Source: Bacteroidetes bacterium OLB9 (GTDB taxonomy: Bacteria; Bacteroidota; Bacteroidia; Chitinophagales; Saprospiraceae). From it: a stretch of DNA of 64,000 bases. The stretch is from assembly GCA_001567255.1 (NCBI GenBank), contig LNBW01000022.1:48080-112079 (forward strand), read 5' to 3'. The notes under the pieces were generated by a model, which saw only the letters and a program-made list of their open reading frames with translations, made no database searches and was not told the origin of the DNA. This document shows positions 9,331-16,924 of this stretch, one piece after another; position 1 is the stretch's first letter; the number at the start of each line of letters is the position of its first letter. Position numbers and translations under genes: made by a program.

Positions 9331-9978
9331 ATGATACTGGATCAAATTTTGAAAAACAATGAACTTTGGGTAGCCGAACAACTAGAAAAAGACCCGGACT
9401 ACTTCAAAGAACTATCTAAAGGTCAAAACCCTGATGTACTTTTCATAGGTTGTTCTGACAGTAGGGTCACTGCAGAGGTTCTAATGGGTGCTGATCCAGG
9501 TGAGGTTTTCGTACATAGAAACATAGCTAATGTGGTGCCCAACAATGATTTAAACTCTTTATCGGTGATCAACTTTGCAGTCAATTATGTAAAAGTAAAA
9601 CACATTATTGTCTGTGGACATTATAATTGTGGTGGTGTAAAAGCTGCTATGCAGATTAGTGATGAAGGACTACTCAATCCCTGGCTTAGAAATATTAGAG
9701 ACGTATATAGGCTTCACAAAAATGAACTCAATGCCATAGAATCTGAATCAGAACGTTACGACAGACTTGTGGAACTTAACGTATATGAACAATGCATCAA
9801 TGTCATCAAAACCAGAGATGTTCAGAACGCAATTGTAGAAAAAAGAATCCAGATCCACGGCTGGGTATTTAACATCAGAACTGGTAGGCTGATAGATCTC
9901 AAAATTGATTTTCAAAAAATCCTGGATGAAATCATGGGTGTCTATAGTCTATTTGATCAAAAAATGATTTTAAAATAA
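9331..9978 (+). CDS. can: Beta-class carbonic anhydrase
   Basis: The enzyme interconverts CO2 and bicarbonate. The zinc ligands and active-site residues of the beta class are all visible: C41-S-D43-S-R45, H97 and C100 in CGHYNCGG. The 215-residue length is typical. ELNVYEQCINVIKT and IHGWVFNIRTG are also family hallmarks. No signal peptide is present, so it is cytoplasmic and likely supplies bicarbonate for carboxylations. It stands alone on the plus strand with its own promoter. Confidence 0.93.
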   Translation: MILDQILKNNELWVAEQLEKDPDYFKELSKGQNPDVLFIGCSDSRVTAEVLMGADPGEVFVHRNIANVVPNNDLNSLSVINFAVNYVKVKHIIVCGHYNCGGVKAAMQISDEGLLNPWLRNIRDVYRLHKNELNAIESESERYDRLVELNVYEQCINVIKTRDVQNAIVEKRIQIHGWVFNIRTGRLIDLKIDFQKILDEIMGVYSLFDQKMILK

Positions 9979-10136
9979 TATTGAATTCAAAATCAAATTG
10001 ATATGCCTATAATTTAAACTCATTAATTCTAGCACATAATTATTTTATCCGGTCAGTTTTTTAATAATTAATCCATCACTTTGTAACCTTTTCATTTCTA
10101 TTGACTCTAACTCTTTAGAATCAAATTAAAATTGAA

Positions 10137-10526
10137 ATGGCAAACACAAACAACAATCAGTTACTTAAACAGACTTACAACCTTCTGAAATACACCTTTG
10201 TTATAGTTCCAATCGTTGCAGGACTAGACAAATTTGTCAATTTTCTCACGAACTGGGGCGCTTATCTTAATAGCAGTATTTCAGGATTACTTCCATTCTC
10301 AGGAGATGTTTTCATGAAAATTGTAGGTGTTATAGAAATTATAGCCGGAATTATAGTCCTGAGAAAACCAGACATCGGAGGCTACATCGTTGCAGGATGG
10401 CTGACGCTGATAGCATTGACTTTATTAATTGGTTTTGATTATCCTGATCTAGCCGTAAGAGATTTAGTCATGGCAATTGCAGCCTACTCTATGGCAAACC
10501 TTTCAAAAATTGTAAAAAAAATCTAA
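10137..10526 (+). CDS. DoxX-like four-helix membrane protein
   Basis: The 129-residue protein has about four hydrophobic segments, separated by AGLDKFVNFLTNW near residue 30 and IIVLRKPDIGGYIVAGW near residue 80. This layout resembles the DoxX/tetraspan group of small membrane proteins, which are widespread and of uncertain function. It is 8 bases upstream of an ECF sigma factor gene and probably co-transcribed with it. The family assignment is tentative. Confidence 0.6.
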   Translation: MANTNNNQLLKQTYNLLKYTFVIVPIVAGLDKFVNFLTNWGAYLNSSISGLLPFSGDVFMKIVGVIEIIAGIIVLRKPDIGGYIVAGWLTLIALTLLIGFDYPDLAVRDLVMAIAAYSMANLSKIVKKI

Positions 10527-10533
10527 AAGTTAA

Positions 10534-11184
10534 ATGAATAACTTAGACCTACTTACTGAACAAGAAATCATTGATCGTATTCTCAATGGCGAAAAAGCAC
10601 TTTATGAGATTATTGTACGACGATATAATCCATATCTGTACAAGATAGGAAGATCGTACAATTATAGTCATGAGGACACCATGGATTTAATGCAGGATTC
10701 ATTTGTCGATGCCTATAAAAACCTGAGCAAGTTTGAAGGTCGCTCTAATTTTAAGACATGGATTATTCGAATCATGCTAAACAATTCATTTAGAAAAAAA
10801 GAAAAATCAAGTTTTAAAAACGAAGTTAATCAAGATTTTAACGATATGTCAAGACCATTATTCAATTCAAGATCTGAAAACCGCGCAGATACAATGTTTC
10901 TTAATAAGGAACTCATTGAAACCATCGAAAAGGCCTTAAGCAAAATACCCGAAGAATATAGGTTAGTATTTACGCTCCGCGAAATGAACGGTATGAATGT
11001 AGCTGAAACAGCCACTCTTTTGAATATCAGTGAATCAAACGTAAAAGTACGGTTGAACAGGGCTAAGATTATGTTGAGAAATTTGCTGGAGGAGACTTAT
11101 GCTCCCGAAGAACTGTTTGAGTTCAATCTTGTCTTTTGCGATGCGATCGTAGCCAATGTAATGGCTCGAATTCATGAATTATAA
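10534..11184 (+). CDS. ECF-type RNA polymerase sigma factor
   Basis: The 216-residue protein has region 2 at about residues 25-95 (YNYSHEDTMDLMQDSF, then FKTWIIRIMLNNS, the -10 recognition and DNA-melting part). Region 4 is at about residues 130-180 (IPEEYRLVFTLREMNGMNVAE, then ISESNVKVRLNRAK, the helix-turn-helix). This is the sigma-70 ECF layout. No anti-sigma gene is adjacent, which is unusual for ECF factors. Its neighbours are a DoxX-like membrane protein upstream and folE downstream. Its regulon cannot be inferred. Confidence 0.9.
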   Translation: MNNLDLLTEQEIIDRILNGEKALYEIIVRRYNPYLYKIGRSYNYSHEDTMDLMQDSFVDAYKNLSKFEGRSNFKTWIIRIMLNNSFRKKEKSSFKNEVNQDFNDMSRPLFNSRSENRADTMFLNKELIETIEKALSKIPEEYRLVFTLREMNGMNVAETATLLNISESNVKVRLNRAKIMLRNLLEETYAPEELFEFNLVFCDAIVANVMARIHEL

Positions 11185-11205
11185 ACTTATAAAAAAACAT
11201 TCAGC

Positions 11206-11845
11206 ATGTTACAATTAGAAAAAACAAGTATAGAGGAGTCCGTTATTGATGTTCCTCGCAGCGATTATGTGAATGCACTAACAGACAATGAGAAAATCAG
11301 AAAAATTGAATATCACTTTGCTAAAATCATGGATACGCTCGGTCTGGATCTAGAAGACGATAGCCTGAAAGATACACCCCGAAGAGTAGCTAAAATGTAT
11401 GTAAAAGAAATATTCAGTGGCTTGAATTCAGAAAACGAGCCAAGTATCAGTTTGTTCGAAAATAAGTACAATTACAATAAAATGTTAGTGGAAAAGAACA
11501 TAACATTGTACTCTAATTGCGAACACCACTTTGTACCTATTATAGGCAAGGTACATATAGCCTATATACCTAGGCAAGAAGTGATTGGTTTGTCAAAGCT
11601 CAACAGATTAGTTGACTTTTATGCAAGACGACCACAGGTACAAGAACGGTTGACCATTCAAATTGCCGATGCACTCAAAAAAAATTCTTAAACATGATGA
11701 CGTTGCTGTTGTTATAGAAGCAGATCACATGTGTGTTGCTTCGCGAGGAATAAAAGATACGAATAGCTCTACTATTTCTGCCATTTATTCCGGCAAATTC
11801 GAAGATGAACAGACACAGAGAGCATTTTTGTCTTATATTAAATAA
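11206..11845 (+). CDS. folE: GTP cyclohydrolase I (frameshifted)
   Basis: FolE converts GTP to 7,8-dihydroneopterin triphosphate, the first step of folate and pterin synthesis. The motif NCEHHFVPIIGKVHIAYIP holds the zinc ligands C105 and H108. The first frame stops at 11691 just after QIADALKK. The continuation ILKHDDVAVVIEADHMCVASRG, with the third zinc-ligand Cys, lies in the next frame. Removing one A from the eight-A run at 11677-11684 joins them into about 212 residues, a normal length. A sequencing error is likely. It starts 21 bases after the sigma factor gene. Confidence 0.9.
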
Positions 11846-11854
11846 AATTGAATC

Positions 11855-12523
11855 ATGGCACAAACTGTAAAAATCAATTCGATAGATCATGTTACACATG
11901 ATGTTTTGAGAATCAATGCTGAAAAACCGGCAGGGTTGGACTTTATCGTAGGACAAGCTGTCGATGTCGCTATCAATAAGCCAGGATGGGAAGATCAGTG
12001 GCGATCATTCACTTTTACTTCGCTTCCGGAGGATAATCATATCGAATTTACCATCAAGACCTACCCATCTCATCAAGGCGTAACGAATGAATTACTTTCA
12101 TTAAAAGCTGGAGATGAACTCATAATAGGTGATGTTTATGGAGATATTCAGTACAAAGGCGAAGGTCTTTTTATAGCAGGAGGAGCGGGCATCACACCAT
12201 TCCTTGCTATTCTAAAAGACCTTGAAAAGAAACATAAAATAGGTAATAACAAGTTGCTTTTTGCTAATAGGACTAAGGCAGACATCATAGACGAGCAAAA
12301 GTTTAATCAATTACTTGGGGAAAAATTTATCAATGTATTATCACACGAAGAAGTGCCAGGTTATGAGCATGGATTTATCTCTGCTGATTTGATCAAAAAG
12401 CACCACTTAGGCGATGGATGCTACTTTTATTTGTGTGGTCCAGGCCCTATGATGGATGCTATGGAAGGCCACTTATCAGCAATAGGTGTTAGTGAGGAAT
12501 ATATCATTAAAGAAGGATTTTGA
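11855..12523 (+). CDS. FAD-dependent flavodoxin/ferredoxin reductase-like oxidoreductase
   Basis: The 222-residue protein has the ferredoxin-NADP reductase fold. The FAD-binding segment is RSFTFTSLPED near residue 50, the NAD(P)-binding glycine-rich loop is FIAGGAGITPFLAIL near residue 108, and YLCGPGPMMDAM precedes the C-terminus. It lacks a [2Fe-2S] domain, so it is a stand-alone flavin reductase that passes electrons from NAD(P)H to an unidentified partner. The gene follows folE by 9 bases and ends ahead of a strong terminator at 12573-12611. Confidence 0.82.
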   Translation: MAQTVKINSIDHVTHDVLRINAEKPAGLDFIVGQAVDVAINKPGWEDQWRSFTFTSLPEDNHIEFTIKTYPSHQGVTNELLSLKAGDELIIGDVYGDIQYKGEGLFIAGGAGITPFLAILKDLEKKHKIGNNKLLFANRTKADIIDEQKFNQLLGEKFINVLSHEEVPGYEHGFISADLIKKHHLGDGCYFYLCGPGPMMDAMEGHLSAIGVSEEYIIKEGF

Positions 12524-12572
12524 CCTGTCTTAATTGTAAATAAATAAAGGAGTAAGTAAATTCATAGTTGAT

Positions 12573-12611
12573 AAAATCCCAGATCTAATGTCTATTGATT
12601 TGGGATTTTTT
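12573..12611 (+). terminator. Intrinsic terminator after the flavin reductase gene
   Basis: Arms 12573-12585 and 12597-12609 form a 13-bp stem (AAAATCCCA...TGGGATTTT core, one G-U pair) with an 11-base loop and a T-run at 12606-12611. It insulates the folE operon from the methionine operon. Confidence 0.8.
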
Positions 12612-12739
12612 ATTTCATATAAAATCAAATCCATTCTAAATTTTACAACTATCGATACTCAAGAAATAACAAAATATAAATCCTAAATAACTGATATTCA
12701 ATTAATTGAAAATATATTTTGAAAATAATTAAAAAAATA

Positions 12740-12772
12740 TTTGTAAGTATCAGATATAATTTTGAATCTTTG
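12740..12772 (+). promoter_or_regulatory. Promoter of the methionine operon leader
   Basis: TTTG at 12740-12743, a 21-base spacer and AATCTTTG at 12765-12772. A perfect TAATTTTG also sits at 12757-12764. The transcript would start near 12779, about 11 bases before the first leader peptide ATG at 12790. No further TAnnTTTG box was seen between the two leader peptides, so both attenuators appear to lie on one transcript. Confidence 0.55.
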
Positions 12773-12789
12773 CGCAGTAATAATAAGCA

Positions 12790-12864
12790 ATGAATCAATT
12801 GTGTCAAAATATGCAGGTTATGATGATGTGTTGTACAACGCAGGGCTTGCTATTTTGTCATTAA
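12790..12864 (+). CDS. Attenuator leader peptide 1 (24 aa, Met/Cys-rich)
   Basis: This is a 24-codon reading frame that starts 11 bases after the predicted transcript start. It contains five Met and four Cys residues, with a Met-Met-Met-Cys-Cys run (codons ATG ATG ATG TGT TGT) at 12820-12834. The run ends 7 bases before the 5' arm of an antiterminator helix (12842). The stop codon (12864) lies beyond that arm, so a ribosome that reaches the stop would cover the arm, while a ribosome halted at the Met/Cys codons would leave most of it free. This geometry is that of trp/his-type leader peptides. The peptide itself probably has no other role. Confidence 0.8.
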   Translation: MNQLCQNMQVMMMCCTTQGLLFCH

Positions 12865-12896
12865 CATATAAATCCATTAAGAAATAGTAAAGCCCT
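12842..12896 (+). promoter_or_regulatory. Antiterminator helix of attenuator 1
   Basis: 12842-12848 (AGGGCTT) pairs with 12890-12896 (AAGCCCT), and 12850-12855 (CTATTT) pairs with 12882-12887 (AAATAG), giving 7+6 bp around a small internal loop. The 3' strand includes the 5' arm of the terminator at 12890-12898, so the two structures exclude each other. Confidence 0.75.
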
Positions 12897-12923
12897 TGCA
12901 ATGTGTCAAGGGCTTTTTTTTTT
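12890..12923 (+). terminator. Intrinsic terminator of attenuator 1
   Basis: AAGCCCTTG (12890-12898) and CAAGGGCTT (12907-12915) form a 9-bp stem with an 8-base loop and a run of ten T at 12914-12923. It lies 26 bases after the leader peptide stop and well before metY, so it acts as a premature terminator. Confidence 0.88.
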
Positions 12924-12946
12924 AAAATAATATTTTTTATCAAACC

Positions 12947-13081
12947 ATGAATCCATTTTTAGACCGTCCGTACCGAAATACAGTCAGCACATCTAAGTGT
13001 TGCATGGCTAGTATGTGTATGTGTATGTGTATGTGTATGTGCACTTACCCGGGAGACGATGGTCTGAAATCAAGGAGATAG
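12947..13081 (+). CDS. Attenuator leader peptide 2 (44 aa, (Met-Cys)5)
   Basis: A second short frame of 44 codons begins 24 bases after the first terminator. Residues 18-32 read CCMASMCMCMCMCMC, encoded by alternating ATG and TGT/TGC codons at 12998-13042, the most extreme Met/Cys density in the window. The run ends 11 bases before the 5' arm of a second antiterminator (13054), and the stop at 13079-13081 lies beyond that arm. The N-terminal 17 residues are unremarkable. The hexamer repeat ATGTGT keeps the frame and could change copy number by slippage. Like leader 1, it most likely acts as a translational sensor and not as a functional protein. Confidence 0.8.
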   Translation: MNPFLDRPYRNTVSTSKCCMASMCMCMCMCMCTYPGDDGLKSRR

Positions 13082-13133
13082 ATATATAATCATTATATTA
13101 ACCTAAATCCAAAGGTCCTTTCAGCAGTCGTCT
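13054..13133 (+). promoter_or_regulatory. Antiterminator helix of attenuator 2
   Basis: 13054-13060 (AGACGAT) pairs with 13127-13133 (GTCGTCT, one G-U), 13064-13069 (CTGAAA) with 13119-13124 (TTTCAG), and 13074-13076 (GGA) with 13116-13118 (TCC). The 3' strand uses the 5' arm and loop of the second terminator, so both cannot form together. Confidence 0.7.
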
Positions 13134-13149
13134 GGAAGGGCCTTTTTTT
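13111..13149 (+). terminator. Intrinsic terminator of attenuator 2
   Basis: AAAGGTCCTTTC (13111-13122) pairs with GGAAGGGCCTTT (13134-13145), 12 bp including two G-U pairs, with an 11-base loop and a T-run at 13143-13149. It ends 36 bases before the metY start codon. Confidence 0.85.
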
Positions 13150-13185
13150 ATCCATTTATTTTTTAACTATTTAATTTTAATTATT

Positions 13186-14511
13186 ATGAGCCATTTCCAA
13201 ACCAATGCATTGCACGCAGGTTACAACCCCAAATCATCAAAGAAAAGCAGTTCCGTACCCATTTATCAAACCGTTTCTTATGTTTTTGACGATGTTGATT
13301 ATGCCGCTGGTGTCTTCAATTTATCCATTCCAGGTTATATCTATACTCGTCTCAACAATCCTACTAATGACATACTGGAACAACGGCTTGCTGCCTTGGA
13401 AGGCGGAATCGGCGCAGTCGTAACATCATCCGGGACATCAGCCATAGCTACTACCCTACTAACTTTGCTCAAATCAGGCGATCATATAGTTGCTTCGACT
13501 AGCCTATATGGCGGTACTTTCAATTTGCTTCATGTGACATTACCACGATTTGGAATCACCTCATCATTTGTTGATCCCGAAAATCCAGAAAATTTTGCTC
13601 AAGCCATTACTCCTCAAACTAGAGCTATATTTGTAGAAAGCCTCGGCAATCCCCGACTCGATGTTCTTGACTTGAAAGCCATCGCAAAAATAGCACACGC
13701 CAATAAAATACCGCTCATCGTTGACAATACAGTAGCATCGCCGTATCTTTTGCGCCCTATCGAGCATGGTGCCAGTATCGTGATTCATTCACTCACAAAA
13801 TACGCTGCAGGCAATGGTACATCACTAGGAGGCGCCATCATTGATGCCGGTACTTTTGACTGGAGCAGTGGCAAGTTTCCAGAGTTTACTGAGCCATCAC
13901 CTGGTTATCATGGTCTGGTGTATCACGAAGCGCTAGGCAAAGCAGCTTTCATCGCCAAAATTAGAATTGAAGGACTAAGAGATCTAGGCGCTGCATTGAG
14001 TCCTTTCAATGCATTCCAGATTATCCAGGGTCTTGAGACATTGCCTGTTCGCATAGAAAAACACAGTGAGAATGCATTGAAACTTGCAGAATGGCTGGAA
14101 CAGCGTGATGAAGTAGCCTGGGTTAATTATCCTGGCCTCAAATCCAGCAAATACTATACACTGGCTCAAAAATACCTACCAAATGGACAAAGCGGATTAC
14201 TCACTTTTGGATTAAAAAAAGGTTATGAAGCAGCAAAAATAATAGCCAATAATACTCAACTTTTCTCACTTCTTGCTAATATTGGCGATACAAAGTCTCT
14301 GATCATTCATCCGGCTTCTACTACGCATCAGCAATTAACAGAAGCTGAACAAAAAGCGGCCGGTGTTTCGCCTGACCTACTAAGGGTTTCTGTAGGTATC
14401 GAACATATTGATGATCTGAAGGCTGATCTAGAGCAGGCATTTCAATCGTTAAAAAACATACAAAATGAATCATTTGAAAAACATAGAGATCAAGCACTTT
14501 CCTATAACTGA
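13186..14511 (+). CDS. metY: O-acetylhomoserine sulfhydrylase
   Basis: MetY makes homocysteine from O-acetyl-L-homoserine and sulfide, the direct sulfhydrylation route to methionine. The 441-residue protein opens FQTNALHAGYNP and has TSSGTSAIATTLLTLL, VDNTVASPYLLRPIEHGA and the PLP lysine K205 in HSLTKYAAGNGTSLGGAI. The end, THQQLTEAEQKAAGVSPDLLRVSVGIEHIDDL, is that of the Cys/Met-metabolism PLP family. The length of about 440 favours MetY over MetB/MetC (about 380). It is the first structural gene after two Met/Cys attenuators and overlaps metX by 47 bases, so it is probably controlled by methionine and cysteine supply. Confidence 0.93.
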   Translation: MSHFQTNALHAGYNPKSSKKSSSVPIYQTVSYVFDDVDYAAGVFNLSIPGYIYTRLNNPTNDILEQRLAALEGGIGAVVTSSGTSAIATTLLTLLKSGDHIVASTSLYGGTFNLLHVTLPRFGITSSFVDPENPENFAQAITPQTRAIFVESLGNPRLDVLDLKAIAKIAHANKIPLIVDNTVASPYLLRPIEHGASIVIHSLTKYAAGNGTSLGGAIIDAGTFDWSSGKFPEFTEPSPGYHGLVYHEALGKAAFIAKIRIEGLRDLGAALSPFNAFQIIQGLETLPVRIEKHSENALKLAEWLEQRDEVAWVNYPGLKSSKYYTLAQKYLPNGQSGLLTFGLKKGYEAAKIIANNTQLFSLLANIGDTKSLIIHPASTTHQQLTEAEQKAAGVSPDLLRVSVGIEHIDDLKADLEQAFQSLKNIQNESFEKHRDQALSYN

Positions 14512-15422
14512 TACGCTTACTGAAAATTTCACAATTTCGTACCAGTTTTTTTGGGCGTCCTCTGCATGAAGCGCCCATTGTTCTGGTTAATCATGCCCTT
14601 ACAGGCAATAGTACTGTGACCGGAAAAAATGGATGGTGGCATGATATCATCGGCATAGGAAAAACCATTGATTTGAGTAGATATACCGTTCTTGCTATAG
14701 ATGTACCTGGCAATGGATACAACAATATAGCGGTATCAGCAAATTATGAACTTCTAACCACTCATTGTATTGCAGCTCTATTCTGGCAAGTTATTGACCA
14801 GTTAGGAATCAGCCAGCTGTACGCGACTATTGGTGGTAGTATCGGTGGTAGCATCGGTTGGGAAATGCTATTGATGCGACCTAAAGCTATGCTTCACTTT
14901 ATACCTATAGCCTGCAGTTTAAAGAGTTCTGACTGGCTGATAGGAAATGTCAAAGTTCAAGAGCACATACTCAAGCATTCTAAAAATCCTATTGAGGATG
15001 CCAGGATGCATGCTATGCTGCTCTATCGAACGCCTGAATCATTCCGGCTTAAATTTAAAGGTCAGCATTCTGAAGGGCAGTATGCAGTCGAGTCTTGGTT
15101 GCTGTATCATGGATCGGCACTAAAGGATCGGTTCTCACTCTCATCATATAAGCTGATGAATCATTTGCTCAAGACCATAGGCTTCCAGGTGACTTCAGAG
15201 CAAATTCAAGATTTTGCTACTCATTGCAAGACTAATATCCATGTCATTGCTATCAATAGTGACTATATGTTTACCAAGCAGGAGCAGAAGTCTATTTGCG
15301 ACATGCTGCAGCAGTACACTGTCAATGTCCATTACCATGAATTACATTCAGTACATGGTCACGATGCTTTTCTGATCGAAACCGAACAATTAAACAATCT
15401 ATTAAAACCCATATTCCAATGA
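14465..15422 (+). CDS. metX: Homoserine O-acetyltransferase-like (MetX) protein (frameshifted)
   Basis: MetX acetylates homoserine to provide the substrate of MetY. The alpha/beta-hydrolase motifs are VLVNHALTGNS (oxyanion region), IGGSIGGSIGWEML with the nucleophile Ser, INSDYMFT with the Asp and VHGHDAFL with the His. The start is ATG 14465 (MNHLKNIEIKHFP). The frame must shift within the seven-T run at 14546-14552 (one T too many) to join TISYQFF to GRPLHEAPIVLV. After correction the protein has about 318 residues, slightly short of classical MetX. The start lies inside metY, and the stop overlaps the hom ATG (ATGA), suggesting translational coupling. Confidence 0.87.
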
Positions 15423-16747
15423 AAATTCATCCAATAATAAACAAAATCATAAATGTCCTTAGACTAAAAGAGATCAACACAACTTCTTTATCTAACAACG
15501 CAAATAGGCTTACTCTGAGTTCCTTAGGCATGAGTAATCATACTGGCATTTACCCTCATTCAAATAACAGAACACTACAAGCACCAGCGTATGAAATTAT
15601 CAGATTTAGAAATCCGGTCAGCGCTCTTAAGCCCATTCATAAAAGTCATTTTCAACAAAAAACACATAAAGTCAAAACCATCCACATAGCTATTTTTGGC
15701 ATTGGCAATGTAGGTGGTACGCTTATTGATCAGGTACTGGCTTCTATCGTTGATATTGAAGAAAAAAAGCATATACGGCTCAAAATATTTGCTATAGCCA
15801 ATTCATCACGGTTGCTACTGGATAAAAATGGAATGGACACTGATTGGCATGAAAAATTCAATAGCGAAGGCAGGCCGTATGAAGTTCAGAACGTAGTGGA
15901 TTTTGCACGGTTTCATCATCTCGACAATCTCATCGCTATAGATAATACCGCTTCAGCACAATTTGTCCAGAACTACCTACAACTAGTCCAACAAGGATTC
16001 CATCTCATTTCTTCAAATAAGATCGGAAATACGATGTCATATGATTTCTACCAAGAACTGCGGCACATCCTGAAAAAACATCATAGAGATTATTTATACG
16101 AAACCAATGTAGGCGCTGGACTGCCACTGATTGACACCATAAAGTTGCTCCACTTATCCGGTGAAAAAATCACTGCTATCAAGGGTGTATTCTCCGGCAG
16201 TTTGAGCTATCTTTTCAACACATACTCGATAAGTGACCGACCATTTAGCAGTATATTGACAGCAGCAATCGATCACGGATATACTGAACCCGATCCCCGT
16301 GAAGACCTTTCAGGAAATGATGTAGCTCGCAAACTGCTCATCTTGGCTCGTGAGCTCGACCTTAAATCAGAGTTAAGTGAAATCAACATTCTAAACCTCA
16401 TACCGGAAGCGATGAGACCATTAAGCACTATCGAATTTATGCATCATATTGAAGAGGTGAACTTTCATTTCAAAAAACAAAAAGATGAACTGCTACCAGG
16501 CGAAGTATTGAGATATATAGGTGAAATAACAGGCGATATTCAAAATGGTAAAAGTCAATTAAAAACTGACCTGGTAAAAGTTTCAGCTAGTTCACCTCTA
16601 GGACAATTATCAGGGTCTGACAGTTTATTTGAAATCTATACAGAAAGTTACGGTACAAACCCGATCATCATCCGTGGTGCAGGTGCGGGAGCAGCAGTAA
16701 CGGCTAGAGGTGTTTTTGGAGATATCCTTAGAATTGCAACAAAGTAA
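15419..16747 (+). CDS. hom: Homoserine dehydrogenase with an N-terminal extension
   Basis: The enzyme reduces aspartate semialdehyde to homoserine, the branch-point precursor used by MetX. The Rossmann motif IAIFGIGNVGGTLIDQV starts near residue 86. ISSNKIGNTMSYDFY, YETNVGAGLPLIDTIK, KGVFSGSLSYLFN and GYTEPDPREDLSGNDVARK follow, and it ends GAGAGAAVTARGVFGDILRIA. These details resemble the dehydrogenase half of bifunctional ThrA. No ACT domain is present. About 85 N-terminal residues before the Rossmann fold match nothing I recognise. The ATG overlaps the metX stop, which supports the long start. The three genes convert aspartate semialdehyde to homocysteine. Confidence 0.9.
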   Translation: MKIHPIINKIINVLRLKEINTTSLSNNANRLTLSSLGMSNHTGIYPHSNNRTLQAPAYEIIRFRNPVSALKPIHKSHFQQKTHKVKTIHIAIFGIGNVGGTLIDQVLASIVDIEEKKHIRLKIFAIANSSRLLLDKNGMDTDWHEKFNSEGRPYEVQNVVDFARFHHLDNLIAIDNTASAQFVQNYLQLVQQGFHLISSNKIGNTMSYDFYQELRHILKKHHRDYLYETNVGAGLPLIDTIKLLHLSGEKITAIKGVFSGSLSYLFNTYSISDRPFSSILTAAIDHGYTEPDPREDLSGNDVARKLLILARELDLKSELSEINILNLIPEAMRPLSTIEFMHHIEEVNFHFKKQKDELLPGEVLRYIGEITGDIQNGKSQLKTDLVKVSASSPLGQLSGSDSLFEIYTESYGTNPIIIRGAGAGAAVTARGVFGDILRIATK

Positions 16748-16862
16748 TAAGCAAAATTATACGACTATTCATAGACTATTTTGAACATCTTCATATCTTA
16801 TCGAATCTTCAGTTTTGAAAATTACTCTAGGCAGTGCTTGCAATATTTATACTCAAAAAATA

Positions 16863-16897
16863 AAAACAGGCTACCCATATTATTGAGAGCCTGTTTT
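16863..16897. terminator. Bidirectional terminator between hom and exbD
   Basis: AAAACAGGCT (16863-16872) pairs with AGCCTGTTTT (16888-16897). A- and T-rich flanks on both sides allow it to end the hom transcript (plus) and the exbD transcript (minus). Confidence 0.75.
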
Positions 16898-16924
16898 ATC
16901 CAAATATATTTTATTACTGAATAC

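Noticed and set aside
13013..13042. The (ATGTGT)n tract as a plain microsatellite
   Set aside because: It is a microsatellite in form, but it lies in frame between a start and a stop codon and at the exact distance from an antiterminator arm needed for attenuation, so coding is the better explanation.
12780..13150. SAM-I, SAM-II or other methionine riboswitch in the metY leader
   Set aside because: Methionine genes of this phylum can carry SAM riboswitches, but the conserved core sequences were not found. Instead the leader has two translated frames with Met/Cys runs and paired helices, which explain it without an aptamer.
13205..13423. 72-codon frame inside metY
   Set aside because: It is a shifted-frame shadow of metY without a domain or its own signals.
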